Assembly (NCBI GenBank): GCA_963700775.1
Contig: CAVOYU010000006.1
Span: forward strand, 434,001 to 498,000
Direction: 5' to 3'
Origin: Thermohalobaculum sp963700775
Lineage (GTDB): Bacteria > Pseudomonadota > Alphaproteobacteria > Rhodobacterales > Rhodobacteraceae
DNA: 64,000 nucleotides
This document shows positions 42,583-50,323 of the stretch, piece by piece; position 1 is the stretch's first letter; each line of letters starts with the position of its first letter. The notes beneath the pieces were generated by a model that was not told the origin of the DNA, made no database searches, and saw only the letters and a program-made list of their open reading frames with translations. A program made the position numbers and the translations under genes.

Positions 42583-43413
42583 CTACCCCGCCAGCCGCTC
42601 CGCGTGCCAGTGCACGTGGTCTTCCATGAAGCTCGCCACGAAATAGTAGCTGTGGTCGTAGCCGGGCTGAATGCGAAACATGTGCGGGGTCCGGGTCTCG
42701 GCCAGCGCGGCGCTCAGCGCCTCGGGCTTCAGCAGGTCGATGAACTGGTCCTGCGCGCCCTGGTCGACCAGGATACCGCCCTCCCAGCTGCGCGACCGCA
42801 GCAGGAGCGTGCTGTCATGGGCCGCCCAGCCAGCCTCGTCGGCCCCCAGATAGGCGCCGAGCTGCTTGCGCCCCCAATTGCTGGCCGCGGGATGCGCGAT
42901 CGGCGCGAAGGCCGAGAGCGAGCGGTAGAGGCCGGGATTGGCCAGCGCCAGCGTGATGGCCCCATGCCCGCCCATGGAATGCCCCGTGATGCCCTGGGCT
43001 TCCGGATCGACCGGGAAATCCCCCGTCACCAACTCCCGGAGCTCGCCGGTGATGTAGGAATACATGCGGAAATGCTGCGCCCAGGGCGCCTCGGTGGCGT
43101 CGACATAGAAGCCCGCCCCCTGGCCGAGGTCGTAGGCCTCGTCGTCGGCCACGCCCTCGCCGCGGGGTGAGGTGTCGGGAAACACCAGCGCCAGCCCCTC
43201 CTCCGCCGCCCAGCCCTGCGCACCGGCCTTGGTCATGGCGTTCTCATGGGTGCAGGTCAGCCCCGAGAGGTACCAAAGCACCGGCACCGGCCCGTCCTCG
43301 GCCTGGGGCGGCAGGTAGACCGCGAAGGTCATGTCGCAGCCGGTGGTCTCGGAGCGGTGCCTGTAGACGCCCTGCACACCGCCGAAGCAGCGGTTCTCGG
43401 AGACGATTTCCAT
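42583..43413 (-). CDS. fghA: S-formylglutathione hydrolase
   Basis: 276-aa esterase that splits S-formylglutathione to formate and glutathione, the last step of glutathione-dependent formaldehyde oxidation. Landmarks: LWYLSGLTCTHENAMTKAG with its conserved cysteine, the nucleophile elbow GITGHSMGGHGAITLAL, and a catalytic His in GYDHSYYFVASFMEDH. It follows gshA after 10 bases on the same strand, so hydrolysis and glutathione synthesis are probably co-expressed. Partner dehydrogenase is at 45974-47086. Confidence 0.93.
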   Translation of the reverse strand: MEIVSENRCFGGVQGVYRHRSETTGCDMTFAVYLPPQAEDGPVPVLWYLSGLTCTHENAMTKAGAQGWAAEEGLALVFPDTSPRGEGVADDEAYDLGQGAGFYVDATEAPWAQHFRMYSYITGELRELVTGDFPVDPEAQGITGHSMGGHGAITLALANPGLYRSLSAFAPIAHPAASNWGRKQLGAYLGADEAGWAAHDSTLLLRSRSWEGGILVDQGAQDQFIDLLKPEALSAALAETRTPHMFRIQPGYDHSYYFVASFMEDHVHWHAERLAG

Positions 43414-43423
43414 TCGGAGCCCC

Positions 43424-44788
43424 TCAGTAGCAGTAGTCCGCGTAGATCCGGTCCAGATCGCCGCCCCAGTCGCCATTGTAGTGCGCCAGAAGCTCCTCGG
43501 CCGGGGTGCGGCCGGTTTCGGCGATCTCCTTCAGGGCGTTCAGGAAATGGGTCTCGTCACGGTCGATCGATCCGGCCCTGGCACGGGCCCTGAGCCCCGC
43601 CTCGGCGATCCCCAGCACCTCCTTCGCCACCTCCTGCAGGCTGCGGCCCCGGATCTCGGCCTTCAGCCCGAGCCGAGCGGCGTCCACCCGCAGCCGGTCG
43701 CGCTCAGCCGCGGTCCAGTCGCGGGCCAGGTCCCAGGCCGCGTCCAGCGCCGCCTGGTCGTAGATCAGCCCGACCCACAACGCCGGCAGGGCGCAGAGAC
43801 GCCGCCACGGCCCGCCGTCGGCGCCACGCATTTCCATGAACTTCTTGATCCGCGCCTCGGGGAAGATGGTGGTCAGGTGGTCGGCCCAGTCGCTGAGCGT
43901 CGGCGTCTCGCCCGGCAACGCCGGCAGCCTTCCTACGAGGAAATCGCGGAACGACTGGCCCGAAGCGTCTACATAGGTGCCGTCGCGGTAGACGAAGTAC
44001 ATCGGCACGTCGAGCGCATAGTCGACATAGCGCTCGAAGCCGAAGCCGTCCTCGAACACGAAGGGCAGCGTTCCGGTGCGGTCCGGGTCCAGATCCTGCC
44101 AGACATAGCTCCGGTAGGACAGCAGCCCGACCGGCCGGCCTTCCCAGAACGGCGAGTTGGCGAAGAGCGCCGTCGCCACCGGCTGCAGCGCCAGCGCGAC
44201 CCGGAACTTCTGCACCATGTCCGCCTCGGAGGCGAAGTCGAGGTTCACCTGCACGGTGCAGGTGCGGAACATCATGTGGAGCCCGCGGCCGCCCTTCTTC
44301 GGCATGTAGCGCTTCATGATCCCGTAGCGGCCCTTGGGCATGGTATCCATGTCCTCGTGCCGCCAGATCGGCGCGGCGCCGAGGCCGATGAAGCCGGCGC
44401 CGATCGCGTCCGCCACCTCGCGCACTTCGGCCAGATGGGTGTTCACCTCGTCGCAGGTCTGGTGGATCGTCTCCAGCGGCGCCCCGGAGAGCTCGAACTG
44501 CCCGCCCGGTTCCAGGCTCACATTGGCGCCGCCCTTGGTCAGGCCGATGATGTTACCGCGCTCCTCGACCGGCGCCCAGCCGAAGCGGTCGCGCAGCCCC
44601 TCCAGCATGGCCCGGATCGAGCAGGCGCCTTCGTAGGGCAATGGCTTGTGGTCGCTGAGGCGATAGCCGAACTTCTCGTGCTCGGTGCCGATGCGCCAGT
44701 TCTGGCGCGGCTTGCAGCCCGAGGCGAGAAAGGCGACCAGATCGTCGCGGCTTTCGACCGGGCCACCGCCCTGCTGTGGGATCGACAT
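43424..44788 (-). CDS. gshA: Glutamate-cysteine ligase (plant/alphaproteobacterial type)
   Basis: 454-aa enzyme for the first step of glutathione synthesis. GCS2-type features: WRIGTEHEKFGYRL, IGLTKGGANVSLEPGGQFEL, GLHMMFRTCTVQVNLDF, and HLTTIFPEARIKKFMEMRGA. Length and motifs fit the plant-like class typical of alphaproteobacteria rather than E. coli GshA. ATG 44788 sits after AGAGGG; the long frame upstream is a shadow. Coupled with fghA. Confidence 0.9.
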   Translation of the reverse strand: MSIPQQGGGPVESRDDLVAFLASGCKPRQNWRIGTEHEKFGYRLSDHKPLPYEGACSIRAMLEGLRDRFGWAPVEERGNIIGLTKGGANVSLEPGGQFELSGAPLETIHQTCDEVNTHLAEVREVADAIGAGFIGLGAAPIWRHEDMDTMPKGRYGIMKRYMPKKGGRGLHMMFRTCTVQVNLDFASEADMVQKFRVALALQPVATALFANSPFWEGRPVGLLSYRSYVWQDLDPDRTGTLPFVFEDGFGFERYVDYALDVPMYFVYRDGTYVDASGQSFRDFLVGRLPALPGETPTLSDWADHLTTIFPEARIKKFMEMRGADGGPWRRLCALPALWVGLIYDQAALDAAWDLARDWTAAERDRLRVDAARLGLKAEIRGRSLQEVAKEVLGIAEAGLRARARAGSIDRDETHFLNALKEIAETGRTPAEELLAHYNGDWGGDLDRIYADYCY

Positions 44789-45001
44789 GGTGGAAGCCCT
44801 CTGCTGCGCCGCATGATCGTACCGCCCGGAACTAGCTCGGCCCGGTCGATGCGGCAACCCCGCCGGTCGTCGCCACCGCATAATTCCGCGATTCGGCGAG
44901 CGCACTTCCAATTGCGCCGGAGAAGCCCCATCTTTGCGTTTGACCTGGACGGCTTGCCCACGAACTCGCCCCCGGCCCCTGTGCCATGACGGAGTGACCC
45001 G

Positions 45002-45490
45002 ATGAGACCCCAGATGCGAAGCGCGATTCTTGTCCCGGTGGCGCTGGCCGCCAGCCTCGGGATTGCCGCCTGCGCCCGCCAGATCAACCCGAACGTGGTG
45101 ACCGGCCCGAGCGTCGGCGAGGTGGTGGCGACCGAGATCGGCTGGGTCGAGAGCGCCCGCCAGGTCCAGGTGCAGGAGAACGACCAGCTTCAGGGCAACA
45201 CCCTCGGCATCCTCGTCGGCGGCGGCGCCGGCGGCCTCGTCGGCAACCAGTTCGGCCACGGCTGGACGCGCGCGCTGGCGACCGGCGCGGGCGCCCTGGC
45301 CGGAGCTACCGTCGGTGCGGTCGCCCAGCAGCAGATGACCAACCAGCTCGCCTGGGAGTATGTCTTCCGCAACGAGATCGGCCAGATCTACACCATCGTG
45401 CAGGGCAGCCCGCCGGTGTTGCAGTCCGGCCAGCGGGCCTATCTGCAGCGCTACAACGGTGGGCGCGCGCGGCTGGTGCCGATCCAGTAG
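45002..45490 (+). CDS. SlyB/Pcp-like glycine-zipper outer-membrane lipoprotein
   Basis: 162 aa with a lipoprotein signal (LAASLGIAAC, Cys about 24) and a glycine-zipper region LGILVGGGAGGLVGNQFG then GAGALAGATVGAVAQQQ, followed by a beta-rich C-terminus. This is the SlyB/Pcp architecture, which stabilises the outer membrane. Immediately after the stop a 15-base repeat (AGTAGACGGGCCTGT) occurs twice. Confidence 0.83.
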   Translation: MRPQMRSAILVPVALAASLGIAACARQINPNVVTGPSVGEVVATEIGWVESARQVQVQENDQLQGNTLGILVGGGAGGLVGNQFGHGWTRALATGAGALAGATVGAVAQQQMTNQLAWEYVFRNEIGQIYTIVQGSPPVLQSGQRAYLQRYNGGRARLVPIQ

Positions 45491-45534
45491 ACGGGCCTGT
45501 TCAAGTAGACGGGCCTGTGCGGCGGGCGGCGCGC

Positions 45535-45948
45535 TCAGCCGCCGAACTTTGCGCTCAGCGCCCCGAGCCCGGCTTCGTAGATGCCGGCGACGATCTGTTC
45601 CGCATTGTCGGCGCCGGGGGTGAAGCTCGAGCTCCAGGTGATCTCGGTTCCGGCCCCGGCGGTATTGGCCTCGATCTTCGACTCGTAGTGCGCGACCGGC
45701 AGCGGGCTGCGGATGATCGAATAGGTGTAGCTGTGGCTGGTCTTGCCGACCAGGTGCTCGAGGATCTCGCCGCCGCCCTTCAGCTTCAGCAGCCGGAACT
45801 CCTCCGGCCCCACCGACTCGCGCACTGATTCGGCGACTGCCGGGTGCCAGCGGGCCACACCGTGGAAATTCCCGATCAGTCCCCAGACCTCGGTCAGGGG
45901 CGCCTTCAGCGTTGCCTTGCGGGTCACTGACACCGTCTTGCGCGTCAT
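45535..45948 (-). CDS. SRPBCC (START-like) family protein
   Basis: 137-aa helix-grip protein: SVTRKATLKAPLTEVWGLIG, FHGVARWHPAVAESV, SYTYSIIRSPLPVAHYESKI and GTEITWSSSFTP. Such proteins bind small hydrophobic ligands; related stand-alone proteins are called polyketide-cyclase-like. It lies 25 bases downstream of the formaldehyde dehydrogenase on the same strand and may handle a related metabolite, but that is context only. Confidence 0.82.
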   Translation of the reverse strand: MTRKTVSVTRKATLKAPLTEVWGLIGNFHGVARWHPAVAESVRESVGPEEFRLLKLKGGGEILEHLVGKTSHSYTYSIIRSPLPVAHYESKIEANTAGAGTEITWSSSFTPGADNAEQIVAGIYEAGLGALSAKFGG

Positions 45949-45973
45949 CGTCCGTTCCTCTCGTTTCCGAACC

Positions 45974-47086
45974 TCAATACACCACGACCGAGCGGATCGA
46001 CTCGCCGGCATGCATCAGGTCGAAGCCCTGGTTGATGTTGTCGAGCGACAGGGTGTGGGTGATCATCGGGTCGATCTCGATCTTCCCCTGCATGTACCAG
46101 TCGACGATCTTCGGCACGTCCGTGCGCCCCCGGGCGCCGCCGAAGGCGGTGCCGCGCCAGGACCGGCCGGTCACCAGCTGGAACGGCCGGGTGGAGATCT
46201 CCGCCCCAGCCGGCGCAACGCCGATGATGATCGACTCGCCCCACCCCTTGTGGGCACACTCCAGCGCCTGCCGCATCGTCTTGACGTTGCCGATGCACTC
46301 GAAGCTGTAGTCGGCGCCGCCCCCGGTCAGACTCACGAGATAGGGCACAAGATCACCCTCGACCTCCTTCGGGTTGACGAAGTCGGTCATGCCGAACTTC
46401 CGCGCCTGCGCCTCGCGGGCCGGGTTCAGATCGACGCCGACGATCTGGTCGCAGCCCGCCAGCCGCAGCCCCTGGATCACGTTGAGCCCGATGCCGCCGA
46501 GGCCGAAGACCACGCAGCGCGAGCCGATCTCGACCTTCGCCGTGTTGATCACCGCGCCGATGCCGGTGGTGACTCCGCAGCCGATGTAGCAGATCTTGTC
46601 GAATGGCGCGTCCTCGCGCACCTTGGCGAGTGCGATCTCGGGCAGCACAGTGTGGTTCGAGAAGGTCGAGCAGCCCATGTAATGCAGGATCTTCTCGCCA
46701 TCGAGGGTCGAGAACCGTGAGGTGCCGTCCGGCATCACCCCCTGCCCCTGGGTCGAGCGGATCGCCTGGCAGAGATTGGTCTTCGGATTCAGGCAGTAAT
46801 CGCACTCCCGGCATTCCGGCGTGTAGAGCGGGATCACGTGGTCGCCCTTCTTGAGCGACCTGACCCCGGGCCCGACCTCGACCACGACGCCCGCGCCCTC
46901 GTGGCCGAGGATCGCCGGGAACGCGCCTTCCGGGTCGGCGCCAGATAGTGTGAACTCGTCGGTGTGGCAGATCCCGGTCGCCTTGATCTCGACCATCACC
47001 TCGCCAGCCTTCGGCCCTTCCAGGTTGACCTCGGTGATCTCCAGCGGCTTGCCGGCCTCGAAGGCGACGGCGGCGCGTGTTCTCAT
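45974..47086 (-). CDS. frmA: S-(hydroxymethyl)glutathione dehydrogenase / class III alcohol dehydrogenase
   Basis: 370-aa zinc alcohol dehydrogenase that oxidises the formaldehyde-glutathione adduct. Catalytic zinc ligands are in TGICHTDEF, ILGHEGAG and YIGCGVTTGIGAV; structural zinc cysteines are in ECRECDYCLNPKTNLC; the NAD fold has VFGLGGIGLNVIQG. ATG 47086 has GGGAGG eight bases upstream. With fghA and gshA it completes formaldehyde detoxification to formate. Confidence 0.94.
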   Translation of the reverse strand: MRTRAAVAFEAGKPLEITEVNLEGPKAGEVMVEIKATGICHTDEFTLSGADPEGAFPAILGHEGAGVVVEVGPGVRSLKKGDHVIPLYTPECRECDYCLNPKTNLCQAIRSTQGQGVMPDGTSRFSTLDGEKILHYMGCSTFSNHTVLPEIALAKVREDAPFDKICYIGCGVTTGIGAVINTAKVEIGSRCVVFGLGGIGLNVIQGLRLAGCDQIVGVDLNPAREAQARKFGMTDFVNPKEVEGDLVPYLVSLTGGGADYSFECIGNVKTMRQALECAHKGWGESIIIGVAPAGAEISTRPFQLVTGRSWRGTAFGGARGRTDVPKIVDWYMQGKIEIDPMITHTLSLDNINQGFDLMHAGESIRSVVVY

Positions 47087-47187
47087 GGCTTCCTCCCCTG
47101 ATCTCCGGCCGGGCTCCGGCACAAATCAGGCGCGAGTGTAGCGGCTTGTGCCGCGAGGCCAAGCCCGGAAGCGCACCGGCCGAACGG

Positions 47188-47220
47188 AAAAGCGCCGCCC
47201 CGGAGTCTCCGGAGCGGCGC
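47188..47220 (-). terminator. Rho-independent terminator after serine-glyoxylate aminotransferase
   Basis: On the minus strand a 14-bp stem (GCGCCGCTCCGGAG / CTCCGGGGCGGCGC, one mismatch) is followed by TTTT at 47191-47188, 33 bases beyond the stop codon at 47254. Confidence 0.75.
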
Positions 47221-47253
47221 AGGTATCAGGCGCCGAAGCGCCCGAGGGAGGAG

Positions 47254-48453
47254 CTACTCGGCGGCGAGCTTCATGCCGGCCATCTGGCTGCGATCGCGGT
47301 ACCAGGCTTGCGCCGCGGCGACGCCCGAGCCGAGATCGATCTTCGCCCCCGCGTCCACCAGCGCCATCTCGGCGATGGCGAGCGCGGTCAGGCAGGTGCC
47401 CTCGTTGAGGTCGCCGAGGTGCCCGATCCGGAACACCTTGCCCATCACCTTCGAGAGCCCGGTGCCGAACGAGGCGCGGTACTTCTCGTAGCCGATCCGG
47501 ATCACGTCGCGGGCGTCGACCTCCGAAGGAACGACGATCGCCGAGACCGTGTCGGACTCCCACTTCGTCTCCTTGGCGCAGAGGCCGAGACCCCAGGCCT
47601 TCACGCCCCGGCGCACGCCCTCGGCCAGCCGGTGGTGGCGGGCAAAGACGTTCTCCAGCCCCTCGGCCTCGATCCGGGCCAGGGCCGACTTCAGCCCGTG
47701 GAACAGCTGGGTCGGCGGCGTGTAGGGGAAATAGCCGTCGTCGTTGACCTTCATCATGTCGACGAAATCGAAGTAGCAGCGCTTCATGGTCGAGGTCTTC
47801 GACCGCTCCAGTGCGCGCTGCGAGACGCCGAGCATCGACAGCCCGGCCGGCAGCATGAAGCCCTTCTGCGAGCCGGCGACGGCGAGGTCGACGCCCCACT
47901 CGTCCATGCGGAAGTCGACCGAGCCGATCGACGAGACGCCGTCGACGAACAGCATCGCCGGGTGCTTGGCCGCGTCGAGCGCCGCCCGCACGCCCTTGAT
48001 GTCCGAGGCGACGCCGGTCGCGGTCTCGTTCTGGGTGGCGAAGACCGCCTTGATCTCGTGCCGCTTGTCGGCATCGAGCGCGGCGGCGTACTGCTCCAGC
48101 GGCACGCCCGTGCCCCACTCGCACTCGATCGCCTGCACGTCGAGGCCCAGCCGCTCGGCCATGTCGACCCAGAGATGGCTGAACTGGCCGAAACGGCTCA
48201 TCAGCACCTTGTCGCCCGGGTTCAGGGTGTTGGTGATGGCCGCCTCCCAGGCGCCGGTGCCCGAGGATGGGTACATGAAGATCCGGCCGGTCTCGGTGCG
48301 AAACACCCGCTTCAACCCGGCGAACAGCGGCTTGGTCAGCTCGCCGAAATCGGGCGCCCGCATGTCCTGCATCGGCACGTTCATGGCCTGGCGGACATCC
48401 TCGGGGATGTTGGTCGGGCCGGGAATGAAGAGATGGGTCTGGCCGGTTTTCAT
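47254..48453 (-). CDS. sgaA: Serine-glyoxylate aminotransferase (class V)
   Basis: 399-aa PLP enzyme: starts GQTHLFIPGPTNIPEDVRQA, has MYPSSGTGAWEAAITNTL, FVDGVSSIGSVDFRMDEWG and the PLP lysine in VAGSQKGFMLPAGLSMLGV. The whole matches serine-glyoxylate aminotransferase, which transfers the amino group of serine to glyoxylate in the serine cycle or photorespiration-like metabolism. ATG 48453 follows AGGGGAA. Divergent from ScfR. No other serine-cycle gene is in view. Confidence 0.88.
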   Translation of the reverse strand: MKTGQTHLFIPGPTNIPEDVRQAMNVPMQDMRAPDFGELTKPLFAGLKRVFRTETGRIFMYPSSGTGAWEAAITNTLNPGDKVLMSRFGQFSHLWVDMAERLGLDVQAIECEWGTGVPLEQYAAALDADKRHEIKAVFATQNETATGVASDIKGVRAALDAAKHPAMLFVDGVSSIGSVDFRMDEWGVDLAVAGSQKGFMLPAGLSMLGVSQRALERSKTSTMKRCYFDFVDMMKVNDDGYFPYTPPTQLFHGLKSALARIEAEGLENVFARHHRLAEGVRRGVKAWGLGLCAKETKWESDTVSAIVVPSEVDARDVIRIGYEKYRASFGTGLSKVMGKVFRIGHLGDLNEGTCLTALAIAEMALVDAGAKIDLGSGVAAAQAWYRDRSQMAGMKLAAE

Positions 48454-48585
48454 GCTGGTTCCCCTTTGATCGGGTCCGAGATCGGATTCGGGTCGGCCCG
48501 GCAATTCCGGGCGGTGCGATTTCCAACTAGCACGACCGCCGTCCGCCAGACGAAAGAAACCGGGTCCATCCGTGAGGGTTGTTGT

Positions 48586-48606
48586 TTACAAAATTCGGAT
48601 TTGTAA
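48586..48606. promoter_or_regulatory. Candidate operator TTACAAA-N7-TTTGTAA in the sgaA/scfR divergent region
   Basis: A 7-bp inverted repeat in an AT-rich patch between divergent genes, 65 bp before scfR. ScfR/RamB-type regulators bind AT-rich sites with TTTGC-like halves, so this may be an autoregulatory site. Confidence 0.45.
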
Positions 48607-48670
48607 CTAATGTAACTATACTTCCGCACAGTGGAAACGGAGCGGACAGCGGGGAGGGTCCGGAGCATCC

Positions 48671-50086
48671 ATGGCGCGCAAGAATTTCGTCGGCCCGCGG
48701 CTGCGCCAGCTCCGGCGCGAGCGCGGCCAGACCCAGGCCGAGATGGCCCGGGCGCTGTCGCTCAGCCCCACCTACATAAACCTGCTGGAGAACAACCAGC
48801 GCAGCCTCTCGGTGCAGGTGCTGCTGCGGCTCTCCGAGGTCTACGGGGTCGACTGGCGCGACCTCATCAAGGACGAGGCGCCGACCCTGCTGGCGGATCT
48901 CCGCAGCGCCTTCCAGGACCCGCTCTTCGCGGCCGCGAAGCCGGATCTCGAGGAACTCCGCGCCGCCCTCGACCACTGCCCGAACGTCGCCCGCAGCCTG
49001 CTGACCCTGCACAGGAACCACCGCGCCATGTCCGAGCGTCTGCTGGCGGTGACAGGCGGCGACATCGACGCCGCCCAGCGATTCATGGGCACCAGCCCCG
49101 AGACCGTGGTGCACGACCTGTTCCGCGCCCACCGCAATCACTTCGAGGCGCTGGAGCAGGCGGCCGAGGCGTTCCGCGCCGGCGACGAGGTCGAGACCGC
49201 CGAGCTCTATGGCTGGCTGAAGCGCCGGCTTGACCAGCGGCTGGGAATCACGGTCTCGGGCGTGCCGATCAACGCCATGCCCAGCGCCCTGCGCTACTAT
49301 GACGAGCGCGACCGGAAAATCCTGCTCTCGGACGGGCTCGACTATCCGAACAAGGTATTCCAGCTCACCCATGTCGCCGGGCTTCTCGAACAGCGCGAGA
49401 CCATCGACCGGCTGCTGGCCGGGGCCGGCATCACCGGCGTGCGCGAGCAGGCCCGTTGCCGGGTCGAGCTTGCGAACTACTATGCCGCCGCGGTGCTGAT
49501 GCCCTACGAGCCGTTCCTGCGCGAGGCCGAGGACAGCGGCTACGACACCGACCACCTGGCCGCCCGCTTCGGCGTCTCGTTCGAGCAGGTCTGCCACCGG
49601 CTGACCACGCTGCAGCGCGACGGGGCGCAGGGGGTGCCGTTCTTCTTCATGCGCATCGACAAGGGCGGCAACGTCACCAAGCGGTTCAACGCCACCGCCT
49701 TCCAGCTCGCCGAGTACGGCGGCGCCTGCCCGCGGCTGGATATCCACGTCTCGTTCCGCACGCCCGGCCGCATCCAGCCGCAATTCGTCGAGATGCCGGA
49801 TGGCAGCCGCTACTTCACCATCAACCGGACCGTCGACCGCCCGGTCCTCAGCCGCCTCACCCAGGACAACCGCCTGGCGGTGACCCTGGGCTGCGCCGTC
49901 GAGCATGCGGGCAAGCTGGTCTACGCCCAGCCGTTTCAGACCGCCGATCCGGCGCTGTTCACCCCCATCGGCATCAACTGCCGGCTCTGCCCCCGCCAGA
50001 GCTGCGCCCAGCGCGCCCACCAGCCGGTGCATCTGGAGCTGCCGATCGACGAGCACCGCAGGGGGGAGACAAGGTTCGAGAGCTGA
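48671..50086 (+). CDS. scfR: ScfR-type XRE regulator with IrrE-like/DUF2083 domains
   Basis: 471 aa. N-terminal helix-turn-helix (LRQLRRERGQTQAEMARALS, LSPTYINLLENNQRSLSVQV). The middle has the IrrE/ImmA-like fold, but the usual metal motif HExxH is not present where it would be (FQLTHVAGLLEQ), so it is a sensor rather than protease. The C-terminal domain ends with paired cysteines (INCRLCPRQSCAQRAHQP). This family controls short-chain fatty acyl-CoA, glyoxylate or propionyl metabolism, consistent with the divergent glyoxylate aminotransferase. Confidence 0.88.
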   Translation: MARKNFVGPRLRQLRRERGQTQAEMARALSLSPTYINLLENNQRSLSVQVLLRLSEVYGVDWRDLIKDEAPTLLADLRSAFQDPLFAAAKPDLEELRAALDHCPNVARSLLTLHRNHRAMSERLLAVTGGDIDAAQRFMGTSPETVVHDLFRAHRNHFEALEQAAEAFRAGDEVETAELYGWLKRRLDQRLGITVSGVPINAMPSALRYYDERDRKILLSDGLDYPNKVFQLTHVAGLLEQRETIDRLLAGAGITGVREQARCRVELANYYAAAVLMPYEPFLREAEDSGYDTDHLAARFGVSFEQVCHRLTTLQRDGAQGVPFFFMRIDKGGNVTKRFNATAFQLAEYGGACPRLDIHVSFRTPGRIQPQFVEMPDGSRYFTINRTVDRPVLSRLTQDNRLAVTLGCAVEHAGKLVYAQPFQTADPALFTPIGINCRLCPRQSCAQRAHQPVHLELPIDEHRRGETRFES

Positions 50087-50323
50087 AGCGGTGTGCGGGA
50101 GGGGCAGCGTGCTCGGGCGTCCGCAGCGGGCGCACCTGACCGGACAGGAGACACCAAGCCGGCGCCGCCGGTGGTCCGGGCGGCGGCAAGAGGCGACAAA
50201 GCCCCTGTTTTCGGCCGGCCGCGAGCGCGGCTGTTCGGTCTGCTTCCGCCGTCGAGTGGAAGGGGACCGTCAAATCTGCGCGACCCTGCGTCCGTGATCG
50301 GTCCACGCACGCGACAGCCCCGC

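Noticed and set aside
43481..44989. 502-aa plus-strand frame
   Set aside because: Antisense shadow of gshA.
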